Source of the DNA: AP-15 sp963735445
GTDB taxonomy: Bacteria; Pseudomonadota; Alphaproteobacteria; ATCC43930; CGMCC-115725
Direction of reading: 5' to 3'
Length of the DNA stretch: 64,000 nt
NCBI GenBank assembly: GCA_963735445.1
Contig: CAVTLC010000036.1
Coordinates: 1 to 64,000, forward strand
Shown: one piece after another, positions 1 to 10,066 of the stretch
How the letters are laid out: every line of letters starts with the position of its first letter
Numbering within the stretch: the first letter of the stretch is position 1
Notes under the pieces: generated by a model
The model's input: the letters and a program-made list of their open reading frames with translations, nothing else
The model's database searches: none
What the model was told of the DNA's origin: nothing
Program-made: the position numbers and the translations under genes

Positions 1-1
1 G

Positions 2-352
2 GCTCGGGCCTACTCGCAGGCGGTCGTCACCGCAGGTGGTCAAACGGTGTGGCTAGCCGGCCAGGTGGCGCCGACCGATACGGCCGGCAGATCGCTCAAC
101 GGCGATTTCGATGGTCAAGTCCGAGAGGTGTTTGCGCGTCTTGGCGAGACCTTGTCTGAGCTCGGCGGGACCCTCGCCGATATGGTCACGATGACCGTCT
201 TCATCACCGATGCGCGCTATGGCGACCGCTTTACGGAGCTGCGTAAAGAGATATTTGGCGACAACTTCCCGGCGAGTGCGCTGATCACCGTTGCCGGTCT
301 GGCGCGCGCGGACCTGCTGGTCGAAGTTCAGGGTGTCGCGGTCATCGCCTAA
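2..352 (+). CDS. RidA/YjgF family protein (5' end outside window)
   Basis: The open frame runs in from the left edge, so the true start is outside the window. It reads ARAYSQAVVTAGGQTVWLAG and continues through a region on variance and Met-rich helix typical of the YjgF/YER057c/UK114 fold, ending LVEVQGVAVIA. RidA proteins hydrolyse reactive enamine/imine intermediates from PLP enzymes; many paralogues sit in catabolic loci with other substrates. The next gene starts 39 nt downstream on the same strand. Family assignment is firm; substrate cannot be told from sequence. Confidence 0.8.
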   Translation, partial: ARAYSQAVVTAGGQTVWLAGQVAPTDTAGRSLNGDFDGQVREVFARLGETLSELGGTLADMVTMTVFITDARYGDRFTELRKEIFGDNFPASALITVAGLARADLLVEVQGVAVIA

Positions 353-390
353 GTTCGACAATCTCGAGCCGGTGCGGCAGGGGCGCACCC

Positions 391-1308
391 ATGATCAGCT
401 GGGCCAGGGCCGTCCTTCTGCTGTTGCTCGTGCTGCTGAGCATCGCCTCCGCGGACCATGCGCAAGCACAGCGGTGCCAGCCGACGCGCCGCGCCGAACT
501 CGTTGTCACGCCGCTCGGTAACATTCCGATTGTCACCGCGCACATCAACGGGGGAACAGCGGACTTTCTATTCGATACCGGGGCCGAGCGTTCAATCATG
601 ACGGCTGCAGCAGCGAAAAGGCTGGGTGTTGCCGCGCATTTCGAATACGCCCGGCGGATGCGCAGCCTCGGAACCGCGGTGGCCGGAGGCGACGCGAGGC
701 TGAGCAGCTTTAACCTGGGCGGCATGCCCCTCAGCAATTTCAGCATTCTGGTCGGCGCGGTGGCATTGCCGCCGATCGGCGGCAAACCGATCGATGGGCT
801 GCTCGGCGCCGACTTTCTCGGCGACTACGAGGTCGAACTCGATCTGCCGCATCGCCGCATTACCCTGTTTACGCCACCACCCTGCCCGATGACCGCGCCG
901 CCTTGGGGTGGCTCGTACGCGACGATTGATGCCAACCGCTCGCTTCACGACCGCTTGTTTTTCCCGGTTCGCCTTGACGGACACCAATTGTCGGCGCTGA
1001 TCGACACCGGAGCGCAATTGACGACGCTCGACGCCGAATCGGCTGCCGCTGTCGGCGTGACCGGCGCCGCCTTAGCGCGCGATCCAGTCACCACCTTGCG
1101 CGGCGCCGCGGCGGAACCGGTCAACTCACGCGCCCATCGCTTTGCCGAATTGCAAATCGACGGCGAGGTGCTGCGCGACCAAACTATCCTGGTGACTCGG
1201 TTGGGACTACAGGACGCTGATCTCGTGCTTGGCGCCGATATTCTGCGGTGGCAGCGAGTCTGGCTATCCTACGCCTCGCATCGCATCTTTCTCGAACGGC
1301 GGCCGTGA
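391..1308 (+). CDS. Retropepsin-like aspartic protease, two DTGA domains in one chain
   Basis: 305 residues. A signal peptide is visible at residues 1-27 (hydrophobic LLLLLVLLSIAS then AQAQ), so the protein is probably exported. Two retroviral-type active-site motifs occur: FDTGAERS with Asp62 and IDTGAQLT with Asp205. Each is followed later by a hydrophobic-hydrophobic-Gly element (GLLGADFLG, LVLGADILR). Bacterial retropepsin-like proteins often have one copy and dimerise; here one chain carries both halves, which suggests an intramolecular active site. Downstream surE is convergent, so no operon partner is evident. Protease fold confident, substrate unknown. Confidence 0.75.
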   Translation: MISWARAVLLLLLVLLSIASADHAQAQRCQPTRRAELVVTPLGNIPIVTAHINGGTADFLFDTGAERSIMTAAAAKRLGVAAHFEYARRMRSLGTAVAGGDARLSSFNLGGMPLSNFSILVGAVALPPIGGKPIDGLLGADFLGDYEVELDLPHRRITLFTPPPCPMTAPPWGGSYATIDANRSLHDRLFFPVRLDGHQLSALIDTGAQLTTLDAESAAAVGVTGAALARDPVTTLRGAAAEPVNSRAHRFAELQIDGEVLRDQTILVTRLGLQDADLVLGADILRWQRVWLSYASHRIFLERRP

Positions 1309-1359
1309 CTGGCGGCGCCAGCGGGCATGGGGCTTGCCAACAACAAGGAAGACCGGCCG

Positions 1360-2124
1360 TCAGCGCGGCAGTGAGCGCGCCAGTATTGCGTACGCCTCCT
1401 CGTCTGTGCGGTCATAGCGCAGCGGAGTCAGGACGACGCGGCCGGCATTGAGCGCCTCGATATCGCTTTCCGGGCCCTGATCGCGCTCGCCGCGGCGAAA
1501 GCTGACCCAGTAGTAGGTGAACCCGCGTGGGTCGATTCGCGCTTCGACATCCATTCCCTCGACTGACCCGGCGCCCTGTCGGGCGAGGGTCAGCGGCCCC
1601 GCTTGGTCGGCCGGAAGATCGGGAAAATTGATGCTGAGGCAAGTGCCGGCGCTCCAGCCGATCTCGAGCAAGCGGCGCACGATGCCGGGAGCGAGCCTCG
1701 CCGAGGTTTCCCAGCGCAGATTGGCGCGGTCGGTCCAGGCTTGGCTCAGAGCGATCGATGGGATGCCGAGCATCATGCCGGTCATCGCACCGCCGACGGT
1801 GCCGGAAAACACCGTCTCAATGCCGAGATTGGCGCCGCGATTGACGCCCGACAGCAGCAATTGCGGCGGCGCTCCGCGCATCAAATGGCTGAGGGCCATT
1901 ACGACGCAGTCGCCGGGGGTGCCGGTCACTGCCCAGCGTCGCGGACCGCGCTCGGTCGCACGGATCGGATGATGCAGGCTGACCGCGTGCGAGACGCCGC
2001 TTTGGTCGTGTTCGGGAGCGACAATCCATATTTCACGAGCGAGCTCGGCGGCGATCCGCTCCAGTATTTCAAGGCCAGGCGCTTCGATGCCGTCGTCGTT
2101 GATCAACAGGATGCGGTCGAGCAC
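1360..2124 (-). CDS. surE: 5'/3'-nucleotidase SurE
   Basis: About 254 residues from a GTG start. The N-terminus LDRILLINDDGIEAPGL holds the NDDG metal-binding motif; further on are SGVNRGANLG and GTVGGAMTG, diagnostic of SurE. SurE is a metal-dependent phosphatase that dephosphorylates nucleoside monophosphates and is linked to stationary-phase survival. I chose GTG at 2122-2124 because GGAGG lies 6 nt upstream and the protein then starts directly at the conserved strand; the frame stays open upstream to an ATG at 2224-2226, but those 34 extra residues are not SurE-like. It converges on the protease gene. Confidence 0.9.
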   Translation of the reverse strand: MLDRILLINDDGIEAPGLEILERIAAELAREIWIVAPEHDQSGVSHAVSLHHPIRATERGPRRWAVTGTPGDCVVMALSHLMRGAPPQLLLSGVNRGANLGIETVFSGTVGGAMTGMMLGIPSIALSQAWTDRANLRWETSARLAPGIVRRLLEIGWSAGTCLSINFPDLPADQAGPLTLARQGAGSVEGMDVEARIDPRGFTYYWVSFRRGERDQGPESDIEALNAGRVVLTPLRYDRTDEEAYAILARSLPR

Positions 2125-2338
2125 TTTCGCCTCCAGGTTTCTTCGGAAGTGGGCGGCATCGGGCTTAGCACTCGGCGATGACGAAAGCGAGACAGCCGGC
2201 GAAATCACCTGGCGCGTACCAGGCACTTAGCGGCGCCGCTCTCCGCCAACGGATTATGCGCCATCCTGGAATCGCGATGACACCGGCATCGAAGCGACCC
2301 TAAGCTCGGCTCGTCTGATCGAGCTGAGTAGGTCTTCG

Positions 2339-3085
2339 ATGTATGCGTTAAATGGCCGAGTAGGGCTGGTGACTGGCGGCGGTGGGGGCATCGGGCGCGC
2401 GATTGCCCGGCGGCTGGCTCGCGACGGCATGAGCATTGCGGTGCTCGACCGCGACGGTGCGGCGGCGACAACGGCAGCCGCGGAGGTCGATGGCCTCGCG
2501 GTGATTGCCGACGTGACCTTGGAAGACGAGGTCGGGCGCGCCGTCGACCTCACATTGTCGCGTTTTGGCCAGATCGATCTGCTGGTCAACAATGCCGGGA
2601 TCTGCTGGACCGGACCGGCGCTCGACATGCCTCTCGAAACTCTGCAAGCGATGCTGCACGTCAATGTCGAACGGGTCTTTATCGTCAGCCGGGTCGTGCT
2701 GCCGCATATGGTCGCGCGGCGGACGGGATCGGTGGTCAACCTCGCTTCATGGGCAGGCAAGACCGGTAACGCCTATTTCGCCGGCTACAGCGCAAGCAAG
2801 TTCGCGGTGATCGGTTTGACCCAGGCATTGGCGCGCGAAATGGCGCCGCACGGCATCCGCGTTAACGCGATCTGCCCGGGGATCGTCGTCGACACCGCGA
2901 TGCGCGGCGCCCTCGAAGCCCAGCAGCGACGCTATGGACTGCCGGAGACCGCCGAACGCGAAAAACTGATCCCGTTAGGCCGCGTCTCGGTGCCCGACGA
3001 CGTCGCCCGAGTCGCCGCCTTTCTCGCCTCCGATGAAGCGTCCTACATCACCGGCGAAGCGATCACCTATCGGGCGGCCTGTTGA
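2339..3085 (+). CDS. SDR family NAD(P)-dependent oxidoreductase
   Basis: 248 residues, the classical SDR length. The cofactor motif TGGGGGIG is at 12-19, NNAG at about 84-87, and the catalytic Ser137, Tyr150 and Lys154 (YSASK) are present. Asp37 after the second strand favours NAD(H). It resembles 3-oxoacyl-ACP reductase-like or sugar/steroid dehydrogenases; substrate cannot be assigned. The gene stands alone on the plus strand, divergent from surE, with about 210 nt between the two starts. Confidence 0.85.
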   Translation: MYALNGRVGLVTGGGGGIGRAIARRLARDGMSIAVLDRDGAAATTAAAEVDGLAVIADVTLEDEVGRAVDLTLSRFGQIDLLVNNAGICWTGPALDMPLETLQAMLHVNVERVFIVSRVVLPHMVARRTGSVVNLASWAGKTGNAYFAGYSASKFAVIGLTQALAREMAPHGIRVNAICPGIVVDTAMRGALEAQQRRYGLPETAEREKLIPLGRVSVPDDVARVAAFLASDEASYITGEAITYRAAC

Positions 3086-3250
3086 TGGACTGACTAGCAT
3101 CTTGGCCAAGATGCGCGATCTCGTACTCTTACCGTGCTGCAAAATCGCCGAGTACAATTAACGAATTCGGATAACCATACCCGCCTTGCCGCGGCGCTAC
3201 GCCTTTGATTGGCTGAAGCGGTGTAGGGGGCTGTGCCAATCGTCGGCAGT

Positions 3251-3403
3251 TCACACGAAGTGGACCAAGGCGAGCCAGATTGCCGCCCACGAGCCTAGCG
3301 ACAACAGCGCTATCACGCCAATTGCCACTCCAACGCTAAGCCGCTCGTGCCGTCGCGCGCCCCCAAGTTCAGCCCGGTTGTGGGTGTACGGAGGAAATGT
3401 CAT
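3251..3403 (-). CDS. Possible small single-pass membrane protein (50 aa)
   Basis: A 50-codon minus-strand frame from ATG 3401-3403 to TGA 3251-3253. It begins MTFPPYTHNRAELGG, has a basic stretch (RRHERL), then one strongly hydrophobic segment (VGVAIGVIALLSLGSW) of about 25 residues ending in HFV. The polar N-terminus, positive charges and single transmembrane helix look like a genuine small membrane protein, not chance. GAAGG sits directly before the ATG, which is closer than a usual ribosome binding site. I do not recognise a family. Confidence 0.4.
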   Translation of the reverse strand: MTFPPYTHNRAELGGARRHERLSVGVAIGVIALLSLGSWAAIWLALVHFV

Positions 3404-3884
3404 CCTTCATAGTTAACACCCACCCGTCAGGGAAGTGTCCATCGTTACGCAAAATATCCCCAAAAGGTATTCGGGACTCCGCGGCGCGACAGATATCGTG
3501 ACCGGAGCGGACCACCCGAACCAACGGGGGAAGGTCGAGGATTGGACGGAGAGCTTGCCGCCGCCTCGGCTAACCTCGTCTGCTTGGATGCCGCGACGAT
3601 ATGCCCGCGCTTTATTCGGCAGCAATCTTAGTGCGTGTCCAAAGGCAAAGCGGGCCCGGGTGCTGGCGAATCAGGGTTCCCGCCGACGCTTGCTCACGAC
3701 ATCTGGAGGCGTTCACGATCCCTGCCGGACGACCCAGCCGAGATCCGAAGGCAGCGCATCTGAGCAATCGACAGCGGAGATGCGCAACCGCGAATGCCAG
3801 CGGCCGGCACGGCTCGAGCCGTGTTCGAACGACCGGGAGACGATCCGGTTTGGTGCCCTATGAGCCCTGCGCTTGCCTCAAAAT

Positions 3885-3900
3885 TTTATCATATGATAAA
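3885..3900. promoter_or_regulatory. 16-bp perfect AT palindrome
   Basis: TTTATCATATGATAAA reads the same on both strands, in otherwise GC-rich DNA, about 290 nt before the first glycan-locus methyltransferase. It could be an operator or simply an AT-rich promoter patch; no family of regulator is implied by sequence alone. Confidence 0.3.
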
Positions 3901-4186
3901 CAGCGATCAGGGGTGTGGGGGAGTCTTAGTGACAGTTGCGGTTCTTGTCGGTGGCCTTAGTGCCCGGTTTACCAAGAAACCGAAGCGTACGATTGCGGCT
4001 CGGCGTCGTAGCAGCTTCCACTGCGCAAGGATCCCGTACCCCGACCGAGATTGGAACTTCGGTCTAAAAGTAACAAACATAGAGTCTGTGCTATCTAGTC
4101 ATGGGTACACTTGTAGTGGCCTTTCCGGCATCAAGTTGACAAAGGAGACGGAATGAGTTCTGCCTTTAAAACTTGGGAGGCTACGA

Positions 4187-5065
4187 ATGAGAACTCTTGA
4201 AGAAGTTGAGAGGCGCATTCACGACGGCGTAGCCGACGACCGGCTGCATGAGCGCGCCCAGCGGTACGTGGATCAGATGTTCATGTTGTACCCATGGTTG
4301 GCGGTCCCACCAGAGGGAGTGATCGTCGAAGTCGGACCGGGTGTCGGTTATATCATGCAAGCTATCGCCGATCGCGTCGGTGCCCAAAAGTTGATCGGCC
4401 TAGACGTTGCCGCCGGTATGATCCGGCATGCTTGCGCCAGGGTGGCCCGCGACGGCTTGGCTTCATCAAAGTATAGGTTCGTAGCGTATAATGGCGTTGA
4501 CTTTCCTTTTGCCGATCACTCCGTGGATTTTTTTTATTCGGTCGCTGCGGTTCAACACATTCCCAAACCGTTCGCCTACAATCTCTTGCTGGAGATGATG
4601 CGGTGTCTGAAGCCGACCGGCTGTGCTGTCGTCCATCTTTTGAGCTGGGAGCAGCTAGCCCATCAGCAGGTATCATTCTCGACCGAGATCCGCAGCCAAA
4701 TACTGGGCGAGGTTGGACATTGGCACCACTTCTACGATCGGACCGAACTTGAGCGGATTATGGAGTATGGATTACGTGCACCGTACTTTCATGTGCGGGA
4801 GTACGGGACAAGTATGTGGGTTGCCTGGGGCAATGACCTGCGCTCGCGACGAGCTGCATATGACCAGCACGAGTTTGAGCTCAAGCAAAAAGTCGAGCAG
4901 CAAAACTGCGAGATCGTGAGCTTGCAGCGATCTCTGGGATCGATAATGAGTTCCAAAAGCTGGCGACTGACAAAGCCCGTTAGGCGGTTCGCGGCCGGGC
5001 TCAGAGCGACGGTCCACCCTAGGCTCAGTAAAAGTGAACTGAAAGTACCTGAGCCACAAGTATAA
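4187..5065 (+). CDS. SAM-dependent methyltransferase with C-terminal coiled coil (glycan type)
   Basis: 292 residues. Motif I VEVGPGVGYI lies at about 48-55, followed by a class I Rossmann fold (Methyltransf_11-like; GLDVAAGMI, FPFADHSVDFFYSVAAVQHI). Residues about 220-250 form a short coiled coil, and the C-terminus carries SKSWRLTKPVRR, a tail I know from multi-domain surface-polysaccharide methyltransferases and glycosyltransferases in Alphaproteobacteria. It opens the glycan locus; the next gene starts 31 nt downstream on the same strand. Probably methylates a sugar or lipid-linked glycan; acceptor unknown. Confidence 0.7.
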   Translation: MRTLEEVERRIHDGVADDRLHERAQRYVDQMFMLYPWLAVPPEGVIVEVGPGVGYIMQAIADRVGAQKLIGLDVAAGMIRHACARVARDGLASSKYRFVAYNGVDFPFADHSVDFFYSVAAVQHIPKPFAYNLLLEMMRCLKPTGCAVVHLLSWEQLAHQQVSFSTEIRSQILGEVGHWHHFYDRTELERIMEYGLRAPYFHVREYGTSMWVAWGNDLRSRRAAYDQHEFELKQKVEQQNCEIVSLQRSLGSIMSSKSWRLTKPVRRFAAGLRATVHPRLSKSELKVPEPQV

Positions 5066-5096
5066 TTAGCTTATTGGGTTTCGGCACGGGTGCGCA

Positions 5097-7196
5097 TTGT
5101 CACTCAAGAACCTAAGTGACCCCGCTCACGAAAGCTTGGACCGGCCGCGAGGCTTACCTATGCATGACACGGCAGCTGCGTTCGGCGCGGCATTTTTTCG
5201 CTCTTACCTGGACGCGCTTGAGCGGCCTCGAATCTTAGAGGTCGGGTCGGGCGATGTGAACGGATCGTTGCGTGGATGCGCCCCGTTTATGGCCGAATAT
5301 ATCGGCGTCGACTGCGAAAGCGGGCCTGGCGTCGATCTCGTCCTCACCGACGCCTATTCTTATCCGTTCGATACCGAAAGCTTCGATGCCGTCGTATCGT
5401 CATCGTGCATCGAACACGACCCGATGTTCTGGCTGGCTTTTGCCGAGATGTGCCGGGTGGTGCGGAGCGGCGGCTACATTTATTTGAACGCTCCATCGAA
5501 CGGCTTGTTTCATCGGCACCCGACCGACAATTGGCGGTTCTATCCGGATGCCGGGATCGCATTGGCGGAATGGGGCCGCCGTAATCGCTATGACGTCCAT
5601 CTGATCGAAAGCTTAGTGGGCCGCCGTCGGCGTGACATCTGGAACGATTGTGTCATGGTTTTCGGCAAGGCGAAGGCGCCGCCGCCGGTGCGGCCGCTCG
5701 CCGAACTCTTCCCGCGCTCATTCAACATCCGTATCGGCGAGGAACGCGAGCTTCGCAACTACGCCGACCGAACCGAGGATATGAACATCCAGGCCTGGTT
5801 GGCCGAAAAGCTCAAGATTGCCGATAACGACACCGAGCCGGGCGCCGCCTCGATCGAGAGTTTGATAGCGACGCTCGCCGAACGCGAGGTTGCACTTGCT
5901 GCGACTGAGCGCGGGATGGCCGAGAGGGTTGCTGCGGCGGAGGCGCGCCTCGCCGAAGAAGCCCGGCTACGTGCCGAGGCCGAGGAGCGAGCGGGACAGA
6001 CCGAAAGCCGTCTCCAGCATATGGCCGAGGAGCGCGCGAAGGCTGACGAGTGCGCAGCGCAGGCTGAACAGCGCGTCAAGGCTGCAGCAGAAGCGCATGC
6101 CGCGGCCGAACGACGTGCATCGCAAGCCGAACAGCGCATCAAGGCCGCAGCAGAAGCGCGCGCGGCGGCCGAGCGCAGCGAAGCGCAGGCGGAGCGCCGC
6201 CGTTCCGAGCTAGCAAAAAAACAAGCCGACGCGGAGCAGCGCGCGATACAGGCGGAGCGCCGCCGCGCGATCGCCGAGGAACGATCAACCGAGCAAGCGA
6301 TGGAAGTCGCCAACCTCCGGGCCCAGGCGGCGCAGGTGGAGGCCGAGCGCGACGATCTCCGCCGAGAACGAGAAGCGCTGCTGGGCTCAACTTTTTGGCG
6401 CGCCACTGGCCCCGTCCGGCGGCTTGCGGCCGGCCTACCGCTTGGCCTGCGGCGGCAAGCCCGCCGTGGTGCCAGAGTAACCTATTGGGTTCTGACGCCC
6501 CACCGGACGGCTGAACGCATCGCGTATTTTCGCTCGCGGGGAAAAAATCTCCCAGCTCCGACATCTGCCTTGTTAGACCCGACGACGGTCGAGATGCCGC
6601 CCGCGGAATCCTCGCCACTTGCACGTTTCTTCGACCCTGAATGGTATGTCCAACGTTATGGCGATATCGCGGCGACAGGCCTGTCCGCGTTTGAGCATTT
6701 CTTGCTCTACGGATCGCGAAACTTGCGAGATCCGAACCCGGCATTCGACACAGCTTGGTACGTCGAAGCCTACCCAGATGTCAGACGAGACGAGTGCATC
6801 GCCCTCGAGCACTTCGTAGATCGGGGAGCTGAGGAGGGCTGTCTTCCGTTTAGGGATTTCGATTACGACTTTTATCGCGAGCAAGCTGGGATTACGAGCG
6901 CCGCCAATCTCGAAGCCTATTACCACTACCTTGTACAAGGGCGAGTTACTGGTGTATCCACCCGTCCGGCACGCGTGCCCGTCAAGCTACGACCCGGTTT
7001 CGACGGGGACAATTCGGTCCCGATAACACACGATAATTCAGAGAACGAAGCTCTTGCGCATTTTCGCGAGCGAGAGCGCGAACTTGGCATTGGGACAGTC
7101 TGGGGCCTCGCTGCAGATGCAGAGATACATTGCTTAAAAGCGCCTTCTTTCGAATACGAGGTGGCGCTTTTCGTTGACTTACGCATGCGACACTGA
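5097..7196 (+). CDS. Methyltransferase-coiled coil-repeat protein, N-terminal part of a larger glycan enzyme
   Basis: 699 residues from a TTG; ATG 5160-5162 (residue 22) is an equally good start. A class I methyltransferase comes first (ILEVGSGDVNG, about 46-55). Residues about 265-430 are an Ala/Glu/Arg-rich coiled coil. STFWRATGPVRR follows, then repeats of the type FDPEWYVQRYGDIAATG and FDTAWYVEAYPDV at about 510-620. The end (EVALFVD) enters an RgpF-like domain whose continuation, FVTYACDTELKPHVL, is in another frame at about 7170. The gene is therefore probably the front of one large polypeptide broken by a frameshift. Confidence 0.65.
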   Translation: MSLKNLSDPAHESLDRPRGLPMHDTAAAFGAAFFRSYLDALERPRILEVGSGDVNGSLRGCAPFMAEYIGVDCESGPGVDLVLTDAYSYPFDTESFDAVVSSSCIEHDPMFWLAFAEMCRVVRSGGYIYLNAPSNGLFHRHPTDNWRFYPDAGIALAEWGRRNRYDVHLIESLVGRRRRDIWNDCVMVFGKAKAPPPVRPLAELFPRSFNIRIGEERELRNYADRTEDMNIQAWLAEKLKIADNDTEPGAASIESLIATLAEREVALAATERGMAERVAAAEARLAEEARLRAEAEERAGQTESRLQHMAEERAKADECAAQAEQRVKAAAEAHAAAERRASQAEQRIKAAAEARAAAERSEAQAERRRSELAKKQADAEQRAIQAERRRAIAEERSTEQAMEVANLRAQAAQVEAERDDLRREREALLGSTFWRATGPVRRLAAGLPLGLRRQARRGARVTYWVLTPHRTAERIAYFRSRGKNLPAPTSALLDPTTVEMPPAESSPLARFFDPEWYVQRYGDIAATGLSAFEHFLLYGSRNLRDPNPAFDTAWYVEAYPDVRRDECIALEHFVDRGAEEGCLPFRDFDYDFYREQAGITSAANLEAYYHYLVQGRVTGVSTRPARVPVKLRPGFDGDNSVPITHDNSENEALAHFRERERELGIGTVWGLAADAEIHCLKAPSFEYEVALFVDLRMRH

Positions 7197-8475
7197 GCTG
7201 AAGCCACACGTGTTGCATTATGTCCAGAGTTTGCAACGGCGAGGAATTTCCGTAGTCCTGATCATCAACGCTGAACGGCCGTTGATGGTGAGCACTGCTG
7301 GAACTCTCGTCGCAGGTCGATGGTCTTTTTGTTCGTCAGACCAAAGGCTACGATTTTGCAGCGTGGGCACATATGCTTCGACTGCATCCAGAGCTTTTTG
7401 CCGCAAAAATTATGTATCTGATCAACGACAGCGTAATCGGCCCGATCGACCAAAGCGAATTCAGCGATGTAATCAGCCAAATACGTGATAGCAAGGCCGA
7501 TGTTATCGCGCTGACCGAAAACCTGGAAAAATGCTGGCACCTGCAGAGCTACTTTCTTGCTCTTAAAGAGCGTGCTCTACAGTCTGCAGCCTTCGATGAA
7601 TTTATGCAGGCGGTCGTTTGTTTCGAAGACAAGCGGGAAGTCGTCCGCCAGTACGAACTTCGTCTTGCCAATGTTCTCAAGGCGGCGGGGCTTGATTGCG
7701 AGCCGGTGTTCCGTGCCCAAGACGGGTATAATCCAACGACTGGGCACTGGAAGGAGCTTCTGGAATCTGGATTTCCGTTTGTCAAGACCGAGGTGATCAG
7801 TAATCCTAGCAGCGATAGGGATCCCGGCGATTGTCTTGAGCTGCTGTCTGCACGGGGTTTTGACACACGATTGGCAGAGTGGGCCGTTCCGACTGGTTCG
7901 GCGCCCGATGCCGAGCCGCCCGAGCCAGACATCACGCCGCCGCCGATCATTCCGGTCGCGGCGGGCTTGCCGGGCGAGGTCACAATCCGCACTGCGGCAG
8001 CCTTGGCGGAGATTCCGTGGCAGCCGCCGGCGGGACAGACACCAGCGGCAATGGACAAGGCAAGGGCCAAATATCAGACGGCAAAGCTTAGCGCGATCCG
8101 CGCCCGCGACGACGAACTGCTGACCGAATTGCAAGGAGCGATGTCGGCCTGGGCGGCAGGCGAGGCCGGCGGCATCAGCATCGATGCCTTGATTCGAGCG
8201 GTCGGGATCGTGCCACCTTACGAACCTCCGACAGAGCTGGCAGAATCTTTGCCGACTCTCATCCTACGCCGTTACCGTGACGCCCAGATCACGACCAGCC
8301 GAAGATTGCGTCTGGATCACCGACATGTTGGCGCTAGCTGTGGAGCAGTCACGATTTCGATATTGATGCCGGTATATAAAACACCGTTAATTTTCTTGGA
8401 GAGAGCGCTTCTTTCAGTTGTTTGCCAGACATATCAAGATTGGGAATTGTGTGTTGTCGATAGCGGGTCCGCGAG
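7165..8475 (+). pseudogene. RgpF-like (rhamnan synthesis F) domain, frameshifted continuation
   Basis: The frame after 7170 gives YACDTELKPHVLHYVQSLQ, then slips near 7300 into GLFVRQTKGYDFAAWAHML, RLHPELFAAKIMYLINDSV and DGYNPTTGHWKELLESGFP. These match rhamnan synthesis protein F domains, used in making rhamnose-rich O-polysaccharide or wall glycan. A Pro/Ala-rich linker follows (residues encoded around 7900-8100), then the start of a GT2 domain at about 8350. It has no start signal of its own and is best read as part of the gene beginning at 5097. Confidence 0.6.
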
Positions 8476-10066
8476 ATGCCGGTATTACCGCGGTCTTGGA
8501 TTATTACGAAGCCTTGGACCGGCGCATCCGGATTGCCCGCATACCCTGAAAATGCCGGTATTTCCGACGCAACAAATATCGCGCTGGAGATGGCCAGCGG
8601 CTCGTACATTGGTTTGCTCGACCATGACGACATGCTTGCGTCTGACACTCTCGAAACAATAGCAGACCATCTGATCCGAGGACCCGACTATCGATCTCGT
8701 CTACACGGATGAATGCAAAATTGACGAGAACGACATTGTTCAATACCTGATGCCCAAGCCGGACTGGAGTCCCGCTGCTATTGACGGCGTTTATGTACAC
8801 TGGACATTTTTCAGTGTACCGAACGTCGCTCGTTCGTCGTTTAGGCGGGCTGAGATCCCGAATACGATTTTTCACAGGATTACGATCTGGCGCTTCGCGT
8901 TGCGAGATTGAATCCAAAGGTGGCTCATATTCGCGGCTATCATTATGGCTGGCGCATGATCAGCGGGTCGGCTGCGGTCGGCGACAAACCTAACGCGCGG
9001 CAAAGCAACATCGCTGCTCTCCAGGATGCAATCGATCGCCGCGGCTGGGGCGGAGTGGCAGTCGCGCTGCCGATGGCCAATCGTGCTCTCCGCGCCGTTG
9101 GAGAGGATGCACCGCTGGTTTCAATTGTTATTCCGACCGGCGGCAAAATCGCAGCTACTGAACGGGTGTGTGTCGGCGCATTTTCGAAAACACCATCTAC
9201 CAGAATTTCGAAATCATCATCGTTAGAAACCGAGACACTAACGCCCGAGGCCTCTCCCTATCTCGAGACACTTTCACGACAATCCTCGGGTCCACATTAT
9301 CGATACGAACGAGCCCTATAACTTTTCGCAAAGCTGTAACCAAGGGGCGGCCGCGGCGCGAGGCGACGTCGTGATATTTTATAACGACGATGTTTTTGTG
9401 ATTTCTCCCGATTGGATTCAGGCGATTCTCGAATGTCTGACGCTGCCGGGCGTTGGCATCGTCGGTCCCAAGTTGCTGTATCAGAATGAGGGCATACAGC
9501 ACGCCGGCATGGTGACCGGCACGCGCCGCCTCCTCGGCACTGCTTTTCACACCTACCCCCGCAACACCCCGGCTAACATGAACCTCGCGCAGAGCGTGCG
9601 CGAAGTATCACTGATCAGCGGCGCCTGTCTGGCGATGAAAAAGACTGTTTTCGACGAAGTTGGCGGGTACGACGAAATTAATACGCCAAGGGAGCATTCG
9701 GACGTGGACCTCTGCTTTCGAATGCGAGAGAACTAGGCTATAGCTGCGTCTACACTCCCCATGCGGAGCTCACTCATATCGGCCATGTCACGATGGGCGC
9801 CGAGGAAGTCGGCACGCAAAGCTCATAAAAAAGGAAAACACGACATTTATCTCTTGAAACGGTTTGGTGATTTTCTCGCGGACGATCCCTATTTTCCACC
9901 GCCGATGCGGGACATTCTGTATACCGACTCTCCGGAGGAGTTCAGGCTTTTCCCGAGCTACGTGCGGTCTGCGGCCGAGGACCGGATGAGGGCTAGGCAT
10001 CGCCATGCAGCGCTCCCGATCATTCCGCGGCGCTGGGTGCTGGGGCGCCGGCCATGGATATATTGA
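8345..10066 (+). pseudogene. Tandem GT2 glycosyltransferase domains with many frame breaks
   Basis: First GT2 domain: TISILMPVYKTPLIFLERAL in one frame, then GISDATNIALEMASGSYIGL with LLDHDDMLA (the DxD-type motif) in another, then TDECKIDENDIVQYLMPKPD and RGYHYGWRMI. Second GT2 domain: PLVSIVIPTGGK, FENTIYQNFEIIIV, ARGDVVIFYNDDVFV, LISGACLAMKK and REHSDVDLCFRM, followed by GYSCVYTPHAELTHIGHVT and YLLKRFGDFLADDPYF. At least eight frame changes are needed between 8470 and 9820, far denser than elsewhere in the window. The order RgpF-GT2-GT2 is a known architecture of alphaproteobacterial surface-glycan enzymes. Confidence 0.6.

Larger units (their letters stand above)
3086..4186. other. Mostly gene-free 1.1-kb stretch
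   Basis: Apart from a possible 50-codon minus-strand gene (3251-3403) I find no frame with a recognisable domain. Several frames are open for 60-140 codons but read as low-complexity Arg/Ser/Pro translations typical of non-coding high-GC DNA. It contains a 16-bp perfect palindrome at 3885-3900. The stretch separates the housekeeping-like left end from the glycan locus. Confidence 0.5.

Noticed and set aside
5889..6380. Repeat-like stretch suggesting a tandem DNA repeat
   Set aside because: It is the Ala/Glu/Arg coiled coil of the methyltransferase protein; the repetition follows heptad coding and is not an exact DNA repeat.
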